64,000 nucleotides of DNA from assembly GCA_009823505.1 (NCBI GenBank), contig VZQC01005558.1, forward strand, positions 55,566 through 119,565. The letters are read 5' to 3'. Below the pieces are notes generated by a model. The model saw only the letters and a program-made list of their open reading frames with translations, ran no database searches and was not told the origin of the DNA. This stretch comes from Rhizomys pruinosus (Eukaryota; Chordata; Mammalia; Rodentia; Spalacidae). This document shows positions 10,200-21,429 of this stretch, piece after piece (position 1 is the stretch's first letter; every line of letters begins with the position of its first letter). Both the position numbers and the translations under genes were made by a program.

Positions 10200-11065
10200 A
10201 AAGATATCTCTGTTTCGAATGTCTCCTGTGATTATAGTCCAATAGTTGCCTTTTCTTTCAAGTGCTAAGGTTTGGCAAATAATGAAAGCCAATGATGTCT
10301 AGTGTAAGTCTATGAACAAGGCCAAGATAGATGACGAATCCAGTTCATCAGCTATATCTGTCTTTTCTTTACTGTTTGAGATCAACATAGAAATAGAAAA
10401 ATGAACTCTCTAGCCTGAGAACTTAGCCAACAGCACAATATCGGTTGTGATTTGACATAAGAGGAAAATAGAGAAAAATAAGTTAATTGTTGGAAAATAA
10501 GTTGTCTGTGGCTGTCTATTTTCAGAAGCATTAAAAGCTGAGAAAGAAGTAAAGGGGAGATTTGAGAGAAAAATTAAAAATTTCTCCTTCCTCTCTTAGA
10601 AGATTATAGCTCGTCTTAAGTGATTCATAGATTTTAGAATGTATCTGCTGACCTTGATAAATGTAACTTCTGTGGAGATTTTCTGAGAAATAGATATTTC
10701 GACTTCATTTTTTTGTCTCTGTTAGCTGAAACCTTAAAGTGCTTCTTGCTCTAATAATGCTCACTTTCACCTTAGTATTACCTATGTCCCATTTTAGCTC
10801 AGTTTTCTTCAAAGTCGTACAGCCATTAGTCAATCAAAGTGCACTTGATTTTCAGTTTCATACAGACATAGAACTAAGTTTTTTGACCTGAAAAATAATT
10901 TCTCTCAGGTATGAACTTTACCCCAAATAGGAAGCAGAGACATAAATGCGATCTGAGGACTCAGCATTTGTTAAGGAGAGAATTCCTAAAACCTCATAAA
11001 AACATACCTTCATTTGTGTGCTGGTTCAGTTTCACAAAAGGATTACTGTATGTATTGTCACGTTG
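10200..11065. other. Unique noncoding sequence
   Basis: AT-rich, no repeat or coding frame recognised. Confidence 0.5.
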
Positions 11066-11678
11066 TCTCGGTTAGCTTTCTGTTGCTGTGTTAAAATACT
11101 GACCAAAAGGTCCTTGGGGAGGAAAGTGTCCATTTCAACTTATAAACTGCAGTCCATGGTCAAGATAGGCAGGCAGGAACCCAGAGGCAGGAATTGAATC
11201 TTAGACCACGGAGGAACATTGCTTACTGGCTTCCTTCCCCTGGCTTGCTCAACTAGTTTTCTTTTTAAAAATATTTTATTATTTTTATGTGTATTTGTAT
11301 GAGTATATTGCCTGCATGTGTGTAAGTGCTCTCGTGTTGTGCAATGCCTCGGGTGGGGAGATCAGAAGAGAGCATTGTATTCTCCTGGAACTGGAGTTAC
11401 AGACAGTTGTCAGCTGCCTTGTGGGTGCTGGGAATCCAACCCAGGTCCTCTGAAAGAGCATTCAGTGCTCTTAACTACTAAGCCATCTCTCCAGCCTCCC
11501 TCAATTAGTTTTGTTATAGTGCCCAGGCCTACCTTCACCTTCCTACATCAATTAACAATTAGAGAATGCCTCACAGGCATGCATAAAGGCCAGTCTGATG
11601 GAAGAAATTCCTCACCTGAGGTTCCTTCTTCTCAGGTGACTGTAGCTTGTGTCAAGTTGACACAAAGCAACCAGCACA
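11066..11678 (+). mobile_element. URR1-like rodent repeat split by a B2
   Basis: Begins 'ggttagctttctgttgctgt' and ends 'gtcaagttgacacaaagc...accagcaca', the ends of an abundant rodent repeat that I recall as URR1-like (hAT-type DNA transposon); the family name is tentative. Homologous copies lie at 13853-14258 and, inverted, 38528-38935. An antisense B2 (about 11263-11500) splits it between near-identical 'ctcaactagtttt' and 'ctcaattagtttt' tracts. Confidence 0.7.
11263..11500 (-). mobile_element. B2 SINE inside the URR1-like repeat
   Basis: Antisense B2 with AT-rich tail at 11263 and head 'taagccatctctccagcc' near 11490. Diverged from the younger B2 copies in this window. Confidence 0.9.
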
Positions 11679-11683
11679 CAAGC

Positions 11684-12606
11684 ACAGAAGACCCTGGAGG
11701 ACCTATTCTTTGAACATGAAGAGAAGTTTAACAAACAAATTGGCCTTCCTGAACCAGTTCCACTTTGGTGTCTTCTATGCCTTCATGCAGCTCAAAGAGC
11801 AGGAATGTCATAACATTGTGTGGATTATTGAGTGCATAGCCCAGCACCATCGCACCAAGACTGACAACTTCACATCCCCATCTTCTGATCCAAGGCTCCC
11901 GAGTTCGCTGTGTGTGTCTTTGTGTGCTGCATCGAAGCCTGTGGCTCACTCGTCTGCCCCAGGGAAGGGCGTAGGGCATTGCAGTATGGGTTGCCCAGCT
12001 TCCCTGATCCCCGTTGGGACTGCTCATAGACCTAAAAAAGGTTTGGGCTGGAGAGATGGCCCAGCGGTTAAGAGTGCCGACCGCTCTTACGAAGGACCCG
12101 GGTTCGATCCCCAGCACCCACATGGCAGACGAGAACTGTCTGAAACTCCAATTCCAGGAGAACTCCAGTTCCAGGGGAATCCGACACCCTCTTCTGACCT
12201 CCGCGGCATTGCACGACACGGGTGCACAGACCTACATGCAGACAGTACATTCATATGCATACAGAAATTTAAAAAAAAGTCTACATTAAAAAAAAAAAAG
12301 GTTTGGGTACCACTTCCCTGACCAAGAATGGACCAAGACCCCTACAGAGTAATAAGTGCCCCCTAGCCCTATGTTTACAGCCACTGACATGTCTGAGAAG
12401 CTTCTGGTTACTTTCATGTCCCCCCCTAACCTGAAAACCCATGGGGCCAGTGTGAGCCACCTCTTCTGATTGTGCATCATCTCATAGCTATGGCTTATGG
12501 GAAGGATAGAGTGTGTATGTCCTTGGGGCAAGAGGGAGGTAGCTTTGCAGCCCTCTTCTTCAGCTCTGCTTATCTGATACAATAAAATTGCCCTCTTTAA
12601 GCCTAA
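11684..12606 (+). pseudogene. ATP6V0D1: Processed pseudogene of V-ATPase subunit d1 (C-terminus and 3' UTR)
   Basis: ATP6V0D1 is the d subunit of the V0 sector of the vacuolar proton pump and links the V0 ring to the V1 stalk. From 11684 the sequence encodes its C-terminal end: a KTLED...FFEHE tract, then [13 protein letters not shown] and [18 protein letters not shown] 4-nt insertion near 11735 ('aacaaacaaa') and a 1-nt insertion near 11873 shift the frame. The 3' UTR follows, with AATAAA at 12581-12586 and a short A-tail at about 12605. There are no introns and the 5' part of the gene is absent, so this is a 5'-truncated retrocopy. A B2 is inserted in the 3' UTR. Paralogue d2 is less likely from the residues seen. 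Confidence 0.87.
12034..12307 (+). mobile_element. B2 SINE with target-site duplication
   Basis: Near-full-length B2 (about 12047-12293) with tRNA-like head, B box 'gggttcgatcc', duplicated internal block and A-rich tail. Flanked by 'aaaaaaggtttggg' at 12034-12047 and 12294-12307. It interrupts the pseudogene 3' UTR, so it is younger than the retrocopy. Confidence 0.95.
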
Positions 12607-13162
12607 AAAATACTTGTATCTAAGCTATCAGCCCAGAGACTTATTTTCTCTGCCGATGAAGCTGAAGGTCAGAGAGGATGTGTGCCCTGGATTGCTGAGT
12701 GTCCTCTCAGTGCTCAGTGCTATCTCCTCTGCACACTCTGCAAGACCTATCAAAGAATGCTATGGTAAAGTGATTCTCATCAGGTCAACATGCTACTTGT
12801 CATGTGCTTTACAAATGATAGGAAATCAAATAAAATGGTTAAGTACTAATTAAGAATTGGGGTCAAAGAAAAACTTTCTGGAGAGGTTGGTAGGCAAAGT
12901 ATGTGGCTTTATTGTGGTATGACTCTGAACTCTACACTGCCAGACTTAAGCCCAGATTCAGGACTGTTGATTAAGAGCTAAGGATAGAGCTTGAAGGCTC
13001 CTTGGACAGCATGCAGGTGTGAGAACAGGGTTTGTAGAGGAACAGCCCAATTCACTTAACATCCCTTTGTTTTAGACTTTTTTTCAGGCAGGAAATGGAG
13101 AGCATTTTGGTTTTAGTGATTTGTCTTGTTATCAAATATTTTGAACTTGTACACTGTTCAAA
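12607..13162. other. Unique noncoding sequence
   Basis: No repeat or coding frame recognised. Confidence 0.45.
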
Positions 13163-13753
13163 ATTGTGATGACGATGAGGTCATTCTCCACCTGTAAATT
13201 GGAGCCAACTGATATAGAGGATCGAAAGGTTTTTCCTGGACAAACTGTCAGCCCATGAAAGGAAACAGCCAGAACTGACCAGAAACCAAGACAACAGCTC
13301 CAGAGAAAGTAGACTGTTTTGCTTCTCATCCACCTGTGCCCCTTTTCTAAGCCTAGGGAACAATCTGTGGAAGAGGGGTCATGGTAGAATGTAAGGGCTA
13401 CAATTGGGGTGAAAGGTGAAACTACAGCAATATAGTCTGGACACTCATTTGATCAACTTGATTGAACAAACAACCTGTCACCCCCCACTGGATGGTGGGG
13501 CTGTAGGTGTTTGGGCACAACAGCCTGCAGATAGGTTTTGCATGAAGGATGCTTGTACTCATGGATTATCACTTATAGCTAAAAATGAAAAAAACTGAAG
13601 AGAAAGATGCAAGACAGTTATGGCAGAATGCATGATCTGGGATGGGGTGGGGGGGTGGGGTGGGGGGAAGGGAAAGGGAAAAATGCCTGAACTGATTGGA
13701 AAATGATGTATGAAATACACAAAGCACAATAAAAAGTGAAAAAAAGCAAAAAA
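13163..13753 (+). mobile_element. L1 3' UTR (type A), lacks an intron-like segment
   Basis: Homologous to the 3' UTR at 48.63-49.52 kb and, inverted, 44.26-44.92 kb. It contains the L1 3' block 'gagaaagatgcaagacag', a strongly G-rich run (13640-13680) and the end block 'atgaaatacacaaagcac' with an A-tail. 5' truncated at about 13163. At 13219/13220 it passes directly from '...tatagag' to 'gatcgaaagg', whereas the 48.7 kb copy has 322 bp more between these. Confidence 0.88.
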
Positions 13754-13852
13754 AAAAAAACTCAAAACCAAAAAAAAACCAAAATTATTTAAAGTTTAGT
13801 ATGGTGTCTTGTACTCTTGATGCTAACATACAGAAACATTACATGGGTGGTG

Positions 13853-14258
13853 CTCTAGTTTGTCTTCCATTGCTGTGACAAAACACTCTGACCGACACCA
13901 ACTTGGGGAAGAAAGGGTTTATTCAGCTTACATCTCCTGGGTCACAGTTCATCACTTAGGGAGCCCAAGGCAGGAACTCAGGGCAGGAACCTGGAAGCAG
14001 GAGCTGAAGCACAGGCCATGGAGGAATGCTATTTACTGGCTTGCTCCCCTGGCCCATGCCCAGCCTGCCCTCTTATACGGAACACAACAACCTGCCCAGG
14101 GTGGCACCATCCATAGTGGCCTGGGCCCTCCCACACTGCTCGACAATCAAGACAATACTCCACAGATGCGGCCACAGGCCAATCCAATGGAGTTAATTCC
14201 CCAACTGAGGCTCCCTCAACCCAGGTGTGTCAAGTTGACACTAAAGCTATCCAGCACA
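13853..14258 (+). mobile_element. URR1-like rodent repeat
   Basis: Complete-looking copy from 'ctagtttgtcttccattgct' to 'ctaaagctatccagcaca'. The 154-aa open frame across it is fortuitous. The name is tentative; homology to 11066-11678 and to inverted 38528-38935 is clear. Confidence 0.78.
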
Positions 14259-14640
14259 GGTGGATTTATAATTCATAAATATTTTGGTGACTTTAATATC
14301 AATAATCTCATTTCTAAACTCTAAGATTAAACCATTAAGTATCATTACTCATTAAATAAACAATATTTGTTTAATTAAAGGGTGATTGTCTTTTTTGAAT
14401 ATGAACGTATATGTCCTGGCACATTCCTGTTTACTGATGGTAAGTGAGATGCTCTAGGCACAGAGACACACATCTCATGAACATACTGTTACATGGATTC
14501 TAAAGAAGCTGAAGTGTTAGGGAGAGAAATTAAAGTGACTGCTGTCGGCAGACCAGCAAGGGTGTGGGATGGGGGTGGGGGCATCTTCTGGACAGAACTT
14601 ACAACACATTAGGCAGAAGAAGTAAGTTCAAAAGATATTA
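14259..14640. other. Unique noncoding sequence
   Basis: Nothing recognised. Confidence 0.45.
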
Positions 14641-14840
14641 ATAGGTACTTTAATTAATAACAATTTATTGTATTCTTGGAAATGGCCAAGATTGTAAATT
14701 TTAAGTATATAGTCACTACAAAAATATTAAATATAACAAGCAACCCATATGTTAATTAATTTACATCTAATAATGCGCATATACCAACATACATTATACC
14801 CAATAAATATATACATATTATTAGTAAATTCAGGCATATA
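14641..14840 (+). mobile_element. L1M-type 3' UTR fragment
   Basis: AT-rich tract with 'atggccaagattgtaaa', 'tatgttaattaatttac' and 'acattatacccaataaatat', resembling the 3' end of old mammalian L1M elements. Diverged. Confidence 0.5.
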
Positions 14841-16054
14841 AGGAAATAAATGAAAATGACTTCATTTTCATTAGAAAATGAAGCAAAGAATCCATTTTAA
14901 ATTGGCACTCTGGTTAAATTATTACCCACCAACTCAATAAAGCCAGGAAGCCAGGCTTTGTATTTCACTGAACAATCAGAAACCAGTTTTTTTCAGAGAA
15001 AAAGAATGATTAGACAGAACAAAGGAAGCTCTTCTATTGAAAGCCATGTCTTGTTTTTCAAAATCTGAAACTTGGAGAACATTTGGAGGGTTTGTTTTTG
15101 CTTGAACTCAGCTAGATGAGATACTTATAATTAATCAGAGGCCAAACAATACTTCATTAGTAGTTTAGCACAAACGCCTTGAGATTAGTCAAAGCAGAAA
15201 ACTGAATAGAGATGTCAGAGGCTTTGATAAACCTTGTGGAAGAAAGGACTGAATGTCAAAATAAAGAGTCTGGATTGTATTTTGTAGTGAGTTATTGAAG
15301 GCTTTGTGGGAATGTTTTGGATGACTTGGGCTTTATGCATAAACAGAAGATAGAAGGAGAAACAAAGGGGGCAGGCACTGAATTCGGAGGGTAGAGCGGT
15401 GAGACATGAGGAAGAAATTCTGCAGCCCCGAGGTAGGACAGAAGTGAGGGCCAGAGGCAGGAAGGGGTGAACAGGCGCCACAGACACAAAGCGCAGATGG
15501 AGTTGACCATGCAGTCAAGGGAAGGAGAGCTGTGGAAGTGCAAAGACACCCCGGAGGCCATTGTCCCCAGGACATATGCCTAGTTAACTTGAAAATATGA
15601 GGTTGATCTTGAGTGGCAAGTAAGAGCTCTAAGTAGATTCATGGAAATTGTCAATATCCAGGGAGTATTTGAAGTCATGAGTCCGATATTTTTGCAGGAG
15701 GGATAAGTAAAATAGGAGAAGAAACCCATAAGCTATGTTTAGCATGGTGTCCGAAGACAGGGAAGGTAAGTGGAGCTAAGAGCAGAAGTCTAGTGATCAG
15801 GAAGTGAGAGTTTAGATCCAAGAAGCTGCTGAGAAATTGAGCACTACCCAGGAAGATGAAGATTAGCGAAAGCCGATGAATGGCTGGGACTGCTAGCAGA
15901 CCCTGGCTGACCGGAGAGAGCAGTTTTAGAGTTTAACAAAAGAACAGGAAACCACAGCAAGTTCCAAGTTTATTTTATTTACTGAGTTTGCCAGAGAAAG
16001 AGAGCAGCAAAGGAGATGGAAAAGAGCAGAAAGGAAAGTTGTGGTTAAAAAGCT
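14841..16054. other. Unique noncoding sequence
   Basis: Purine-rich in part (15700-16050). Antisense open frames of 80-90 aa at 15215-15575 overlap each other in two frames and are not recognisable. Confidence 0.45.
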
Positions 16055-16150
16055 GTGGCTAAGGGCTGGAAAGCTGGCTCAGTTCTTAATGGCACAGGCC
16101 CACAACCTTAAAAACGTTTACAAGCTCAGGCTCCTCTCAAATCCAGTGTA
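16055..16150 (+). mobile_element. Degraded B2-like SINE head
   Basis: 'agggctggaaagctggctca' resembles the B2/tRNA-derived head; the rest is too diverged to align. Confidence 0.4.
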
Positions 16151-17685
16151 AGATTGTGACTCAGGAGGCAGGAACTGCGGGACTATTCACGAGTGAGTTT
16201 CCAGAGAATATGGGGCACATCTGTACGATCTTCTGGAGTTATCTTTTATTTCCTATAAGATGGAAGTTTAGTGCAAGTAGAGGAATGTTGTCTTGCTTCT
16301 ACCTGATAATTTTAAACATCAAAATAAAATATTCAATAGATAAAAATGGATTTTGTATCATTTTAACTTTCTGGGCTTTTTAAAATTATTTTAAGTATAT
16401 TAAATTTCCTCATAAAAAACATTCCAAAAAATGTACAGCTTTTGCTTTGTAACTATGTGATAAAACAAAAGCCTCCCCAAAACAGAATCTTGACATTTAC
16501 AATTCAAAATAGCACAATAATAACTATTTAGAAAATGGCATAATTTCAAAATATAGTTACATGTAATTCTGTAGAATTGATAAATGGCTCAAAAATGGGA
16601 GAATTTTCCTTTATTCCTGAAAAGACAGTGTGCCCATTACAAGCTTGAAGGTTTCAGTCTCAGTATTAACGCTTTTATTTGTGTGCTCTGGAGAACCATC
16701 CAGGCTGGGGGGCTTGCCTTGGAACACTATTCATCCTCTTATCTGGGTTCGGACCTGGATCTTTGACCTCTACCAGCACAGCGCATGGTTTTCTGGAATA
16801 TTGCAAATATTGGCTAATGACATTCATTTCAACACTTGGGACCAGCCAGCAGGCCAGCCTCTCTAGATCTCCTGGCTTCTTGTGGCAGCTGACTGGTTCC
16901 TTGGGAGTCAGCTATATTTTAGAAAAGACACGGACCCTGCTCAGGTTCCCCAGGACCATTCTTGAGGACAAGGTTGAACAGGGAAAGGGCTTCCCTCACA
17001 ACCTTTAGGACTTCACAATCAAACAGCAGGAGGGAAGGGAATGAGCAGATCGGGTGGGAGGTTCCAGCAGCCACGAACCTGGGACATCTGAGTGTGAGAA
17101 AGGGAGCCCAATCACCTGTGCAAGTGGGGAATGCTACAGCCTGTGGGCAAAGGTAGCCAGGACTCCCTCAGCCACCAATGTGGGGTACATCAGGATGCCT
17201 GGCAATAAAGAACTAGAAGTCTATGAATGGAATAAAATAGAGTTTACTAAGCACTCTGTTGACAAGAAGACTTCTGTCAAAGTTTGGAGATGATGGATGC
17301 TGTCTTAAAAAAATAACATCTATGCATTCATGAAGATATTTAATTTTTATTTTATTGAAAATAACAGTCTGCAGTTCTCCAAAGCTCTTTGAAAATGAGG
17401 GGTTTCAACATTAAATGCTTTCCAATTTTCAATATTTATCATGGAATGAAAATTGGAAAAATAAGATAAAAAGTCAAGAATTTTGCCTAAGAAAACAGAA
17501 GTATGGAGAAAGAATCGTCCCGAATTATGATCTTCTTCATTGTGTTTGTTTTATTTCCCCATTGCTGGAGATCAGAGCACAGGACCAGAAACTTTAGTGT
17601 AGAAAGAGCTCTACAGAGTGGATGCCTAGTGCCACGCCCACCCAGGTGTCTGGCCTGGGCCCTAAAGCCAGTTTCTTTCTTTCTT
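16151..17685. other. Unclassified sequence, GC-richer island at 16660-17290
   Basis: The island holds overlapping open frames of 60-109 aa and two AATAAA hexamers (near 17203 and 17232). It could be a solitary LTR or a retrocopied 3' end, but I recognise no family, and I see no TG...CA ends or duplication. An ID-like tract may lie near 17558-17620. Confidence 0.35.
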
Positions 17686-17687
17686 TT

Positions 17688-18735
17688 TTTCAAAGCCAAT
17701 TTTTATTGAAGCTTTGTGCATTTCATACAACATTTCCCAATCAAATCCAGACCCATTCATCCTTCCTTGCCCCCACCCCCACCCCACCAGAGCTCATGCA
17801 TTCTGTTATACATTTTTTTCATCTTTTTCTCAGTCTCTTTTAAAATTTTCGAGGCAGAAGCTTACCATTTCGGGCGGTTCTCCATTTTGTTTCAGTCAGT
17901 TCTTTGACACAGTCTTTGGTTGCTGTTGTTGTCCCTTCCAATTTACATTACTCCAAAATATGCATATATGCATGCCACACATATATCAAGATTATGACTT
18001 CATAGGTTTTAGCATCTTCAGCTTATGATTTCATTTTTTAAATTAAAAAAATTTTTTCTTTATTAGGCTGAAAGATGTCATGTTTTCCTTAAGAAATTGT
18101 TTGAAGGCTCCTCCTTGGCAAGCTCAACCAACCATCAGTCCTGCCCTTATGCTCCACACTGGGGTCTTCCCTTCCCATGGTCACCAAATGAAGTCCAGTA
18201 AGCATCATGTTCTGTCTTGATTTTCCTGTACTGGGCTCCGCAATACAGCCTGGGTAGTCCAACAATGGCAGTCTATACCCTGAAGAGGCTGAAACCCCAG
18301 TAGTAGCTCAGTCCACAAGCTGGATGTCTCAGCAGTCCTTATCTGGCACTGAAGATTTAAAGGATTCTTGGAGAGACATGAGTCTTCAGTCCATATTGGA
18401 AGGTTGAAAAGCCATGTCTCATGTCTTTGAAGGATGGCAAAAGCAGTGGCAGCCACAGGGTAGTTGCACTTGCCAGTAAGATTTGAAGACAGGCAAAATG
18501 ACAGTGCTTTTTTTTTTTTCTTTTTGTCTTTTTACTAAGATCTCAAGTTTTATACCTGAAGTACAATTTTTCAGAACTTACTGATACCTGAAGTACAATT
18601 TTCAGGCCTTATTTATTATTTATTTCTGGTTATGCTTTCCTTTTGGATGTTTAAGTCCACACAGTTAGCCCAGGTTATCCAAGGTTTTTGTTTCGAAGGC
18701 AATTTCAGGAAATGACCAGAAAGGCTGATATGAAA
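17688..18735 (-). mobile_element. L1 3' UTR (type B), antisense
   Basis: Minus-strand L1 3' end: the A-tail side is near 17690 ('ttttattgaagctttgtgca'), followed by the C-rich run (G-rich on the sense strand) at 17770 and a long 3' UTR. Homologous over about 1 kb to 59.10-60.02 kb. It carries a sense-strand open frame (18456-18205) also present in that copy. Confidence 0.82.
18205..18456 (-). CDS. Short open frame in L1 3' UTR, unknown
   Basis: 83-aa frame on the L1 sense strand starting MAATAFAILQRHE, with an acidic/Trp stretch 'LPIWTEDSCLSKNPLNLQCQ' in the middle. It aligns without frameshift to the 92-aa frame at 59818-59540, with one in-frame codon indel and scattered substitutions. I know no L1 protein encoded here. 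It may only reflect recent common ancestry of two noncoding 3' UTRs; it is listed because both copies stay open. Confidence 0.25.
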   Translation of the reverse strand: MAATAFAILQRHETWLFNLPIWTEDSCLSKNPLNLQCQIRTAETSSLWTELLLGFQPLQGIDCHCWTTQAVLRSPVQENQDRT

Positions 18736-19057
18736 TCTCTTAATGAAGTAGAAAATCCTTATCTGGATTACTGACTTTGGTTGCTTTGGGAGAAATTCAT
18801 CCGAGATGACAATGCCAGCAAGTATTCTCTAGTACCTGACAGCCTTGTTGGAGATGCAGCGCTATCAGGATCTCCCAAAGACCTCTGATGTCAGAGCTTG
18901 TTCTCAACTCTGAGAAGTTTCTGTTTCAAGTTTTTGTTGTATTTAAGGTTCACCTCTAATATTTATCAAAGTAGTTACAGGGGAAAGAATAACCACTTTC
19001 ATTTCCCCATACTGACCACTAAAACAAATATGACTTTTCTCTTTTGTAAAATGTATT
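18736..19057. other. Unique noncoding sequence
   Basis: Nothing recognised. Confidence 0.4.
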
Positions 19058-19282
19058 TTCATTTTTTATTGATTTATTTTAGGCATCTGAGTGTTTCACA
19101 TGGATGGATGTAAGTGCACCACATACATGCAGTGCCTGTGGCAGGTCAGAAGAGGGCATTGTATCCCCTGGAACTGGTTTCCGGCCCTTGTTAGCCACCT
19201 TGTGGATGCTGGGAACAGAACTTGGGGGTCTTCTGAAAGAGCAGCCAGTGCTCCTAACTGTTGAGTGATCTCTCCAGCCCCA
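19058..19282 (-). mobile_element. B2 SINE, diverged
   Basis: Antisense B2 from the AT-rich tail to 'tgagtgatctctccagcccc'. Confidence 0.85.
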
Positions 19283-19370
19283 ACTTTTCCATGAAACAGT
19301 TTTCAGCTATTTCTCTGTGTTGAAATGAGACTTATATAAAGCATTTCTGTGTTTAAAACTCCTAACTTTT

Positions 19371-19588
19371 TAAGAAAAAAAGGTTGATTTATTTTTATTT
19401 TCTATGAGTGTTTTGCCTGCACCACCTGTGTGCCTGGTACACCCCCACCCCACCCCCCGCCTCCTAGATCCCCGCTATGGTGTCAGTTACAGAAGGCTTT
19501 GAGCTACCATGTGGGTTCTAGGAATCAGAGCCTAGTCCCCTGCAGGAGCAACAAGTGCTCCTAACCCCTGAACCATCTCTCCAGCTCC
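19371..19588 (-). mobile_element. B2 SINE, diverged
   Basis: Second antisense B2 in the same orientation, ending 'gaaccatctctccagctcc'. Contains a C-rich run at 19441-19463. Confidence 0.85.
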
Positions 19589-21429
19589 CTCCTCCCACAA
19601 ACATTTTTAAAGTTTGGCTTTCAATATCTTTCCAGATCACTGTAAAGGCCTTCAGAAATATTAAAATTGTAAACATCAATGAACTCTTGAAGTACTCTTT
19701 ATGACCAAAATATGACACATTCCTGTCTGCTACTCTTTTAGGCAATGCTGTCAGTTCTTGTTATGTGACAGGACTGCTTGTAAGTAGAGCAACAGAATGT
19801 CTTCCTAACAGCTGTTGTAGTGATCACCATCGCCACTTCAGAACCGGACATGATGTTCACTGTCTGGGACAAGCAGAGGATATAGAAGTCTCTCAACTCT
19901 GAATTGCATAGAATTAGAACTACAAAAATAAGCCTACAAAATTCCACTAGAAACATTTTATCAAGAATGTATCAGCTTTCAGCTTGGATATCTACCAAGT
20001 AAGAAAACCAATCTTAAATTCTGAAGTCTTACATCACAATGCCTCCAATTCGAAGGTATTTGTTTGATGTCCACCAATTTTACACGAGGCTGATTGCCCC
20101 CTTTGTAGAATGGTCTGGCTATTACCGTTTTCTTCTCCATAAATGTGCAACTGGAAACTCTCTGTCAGGACCTTTCCAATCAGTGTTTTAATTCTGAAGG
20201 CTTTCACATTTTAAATTATGTTATTGTTTGAGAATAAAATCTCTTTTAGCTTTGAAGATGTAACTCTCTAAGTTTTATAACAAAATGGTTTTATTGGAGT
20301 GGCTAGAGATGTAGAGGCCCCCGAGAAGAATTTAATTTCCTACATGCAGTGATGGTTTCTCCAGTCTCCTTTCTTCCAACTAAAGTTTTCCAGACAACTT
20401 TTAATGAAATTAATTATCAATGCACAGCCTAGGACAAAAGCAGTTGACAGACAAATTCCTAACCCTTTTCTCATAAATCATAGTACTGTATTACTGTTAA
20501 AATGACAGTTTCAAATGTGACTTGGTCAGGGGTAAGCCCTGGGGCCAAGGTCCTCAGGGAGTTGTGTGAGATACACGAACTTGCCAACTTCCCAGGGGAC
20601 AAACACATGACAGCTACTACTTGTATTAATGTTGATTTAATAAATAGTTGAATATCAGTTATTAGTTATGGAGTAGGAAAATTTCTCTAAATTTAAATAA
20701 ACATATGCATTCTGCATTTTCCCTTTTTTGAATTTTTTGAATAACATAAATAATGGGTTTCATTATGGCATTTTTGTTGTAGTTTGTAGATTCTCCTCCA
20801 CACACGGATATAATTTAAAACTCGGAAATAAGACTAACAGTATAAGATGAAAAAAAAGATGGATCAAATTTTATATCCACTTCTTTTCTACATTTCAAGT
20901 TGATTAACAAGTTCAAATCATTCACTAGTTCTTTAAAGCACGCAATGTTGGATGATCCTTGGGTTTCCTTCACCTCTTTCCACTTGCTTTACTGCACTCA
21001 CCAAGGCCTCCTTGAGATTTTCTGTTAAATATCTCAAAAGTCCTTGAAATCAGCCTGCCTTTGCTGAACTCAGCAAGCACCCTATGGATACCAGCCTCTA
21101 AGCTGGCCTCTAAGGAGCCCTACTTTTTGGCACTCACTCCCTTGGACACTTCCCTCCATTGTGCCAGTGTTGTGTGCTCTGTGAGCTGAACTGTTATCAT
21201 CAGCAGAAATGATAGTATTGCATTTCTAGCATTAGGCTAAAAAGTATGGGAACTTCCAACTTGAATGCTTTCTTTCTGTCTACTTTGAATATTTTGCATA
21301 GGGGAAGGAAAGCAGGAATGATGTAGACATCCTAAGGAGAGGCTTATGCTGTAAGAAACTCAGGTATCTATCAAATAACTAATGAAAATCAGAGTACTGT
21401 TAACCAATGACAGAGAGGTTGAAAATCAA
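19589..21429. other. Unique noncoding sequence
   Basis: No repeat or gene recognised. Moderately AT-rich. Confidence 0.45.

Noticed and set aside
12060..12130. tRNA gene, from pol III A/B-box-like sequence (also in other B2 copies)
   Set aside because: It is the tRNA-derived head of a B2 SINE, with TSD and no cloverleaf or CCA-type gene context.
11647..12321. 224-aa frame as a real gene
   Set aside because: Only the part encoding the V-ATPase d1 C-terminus is genuine; the start is in a repeat, the frame is shifted twice and the end is B2 sequence.
13181..13363. Antisense frame shared with 48964-49221
   Set aside because: It is antisense to the L1 3' UTR and crosses the intron-like junction differently in the two copies; homology is explained by the repeat.
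13860..14324. 154-aa open frame
   Set aside because: It lies over a URR1-like interspersed repeat; not maintained in the other copies at 11.1 and 38.5 kb.
16679..17008. 109-aa frame in the GC-richer island
   Set aside because: Overlapping frames in all phases, no recognisable domain, no splice or promoter context; listed only as unclassified sequence.
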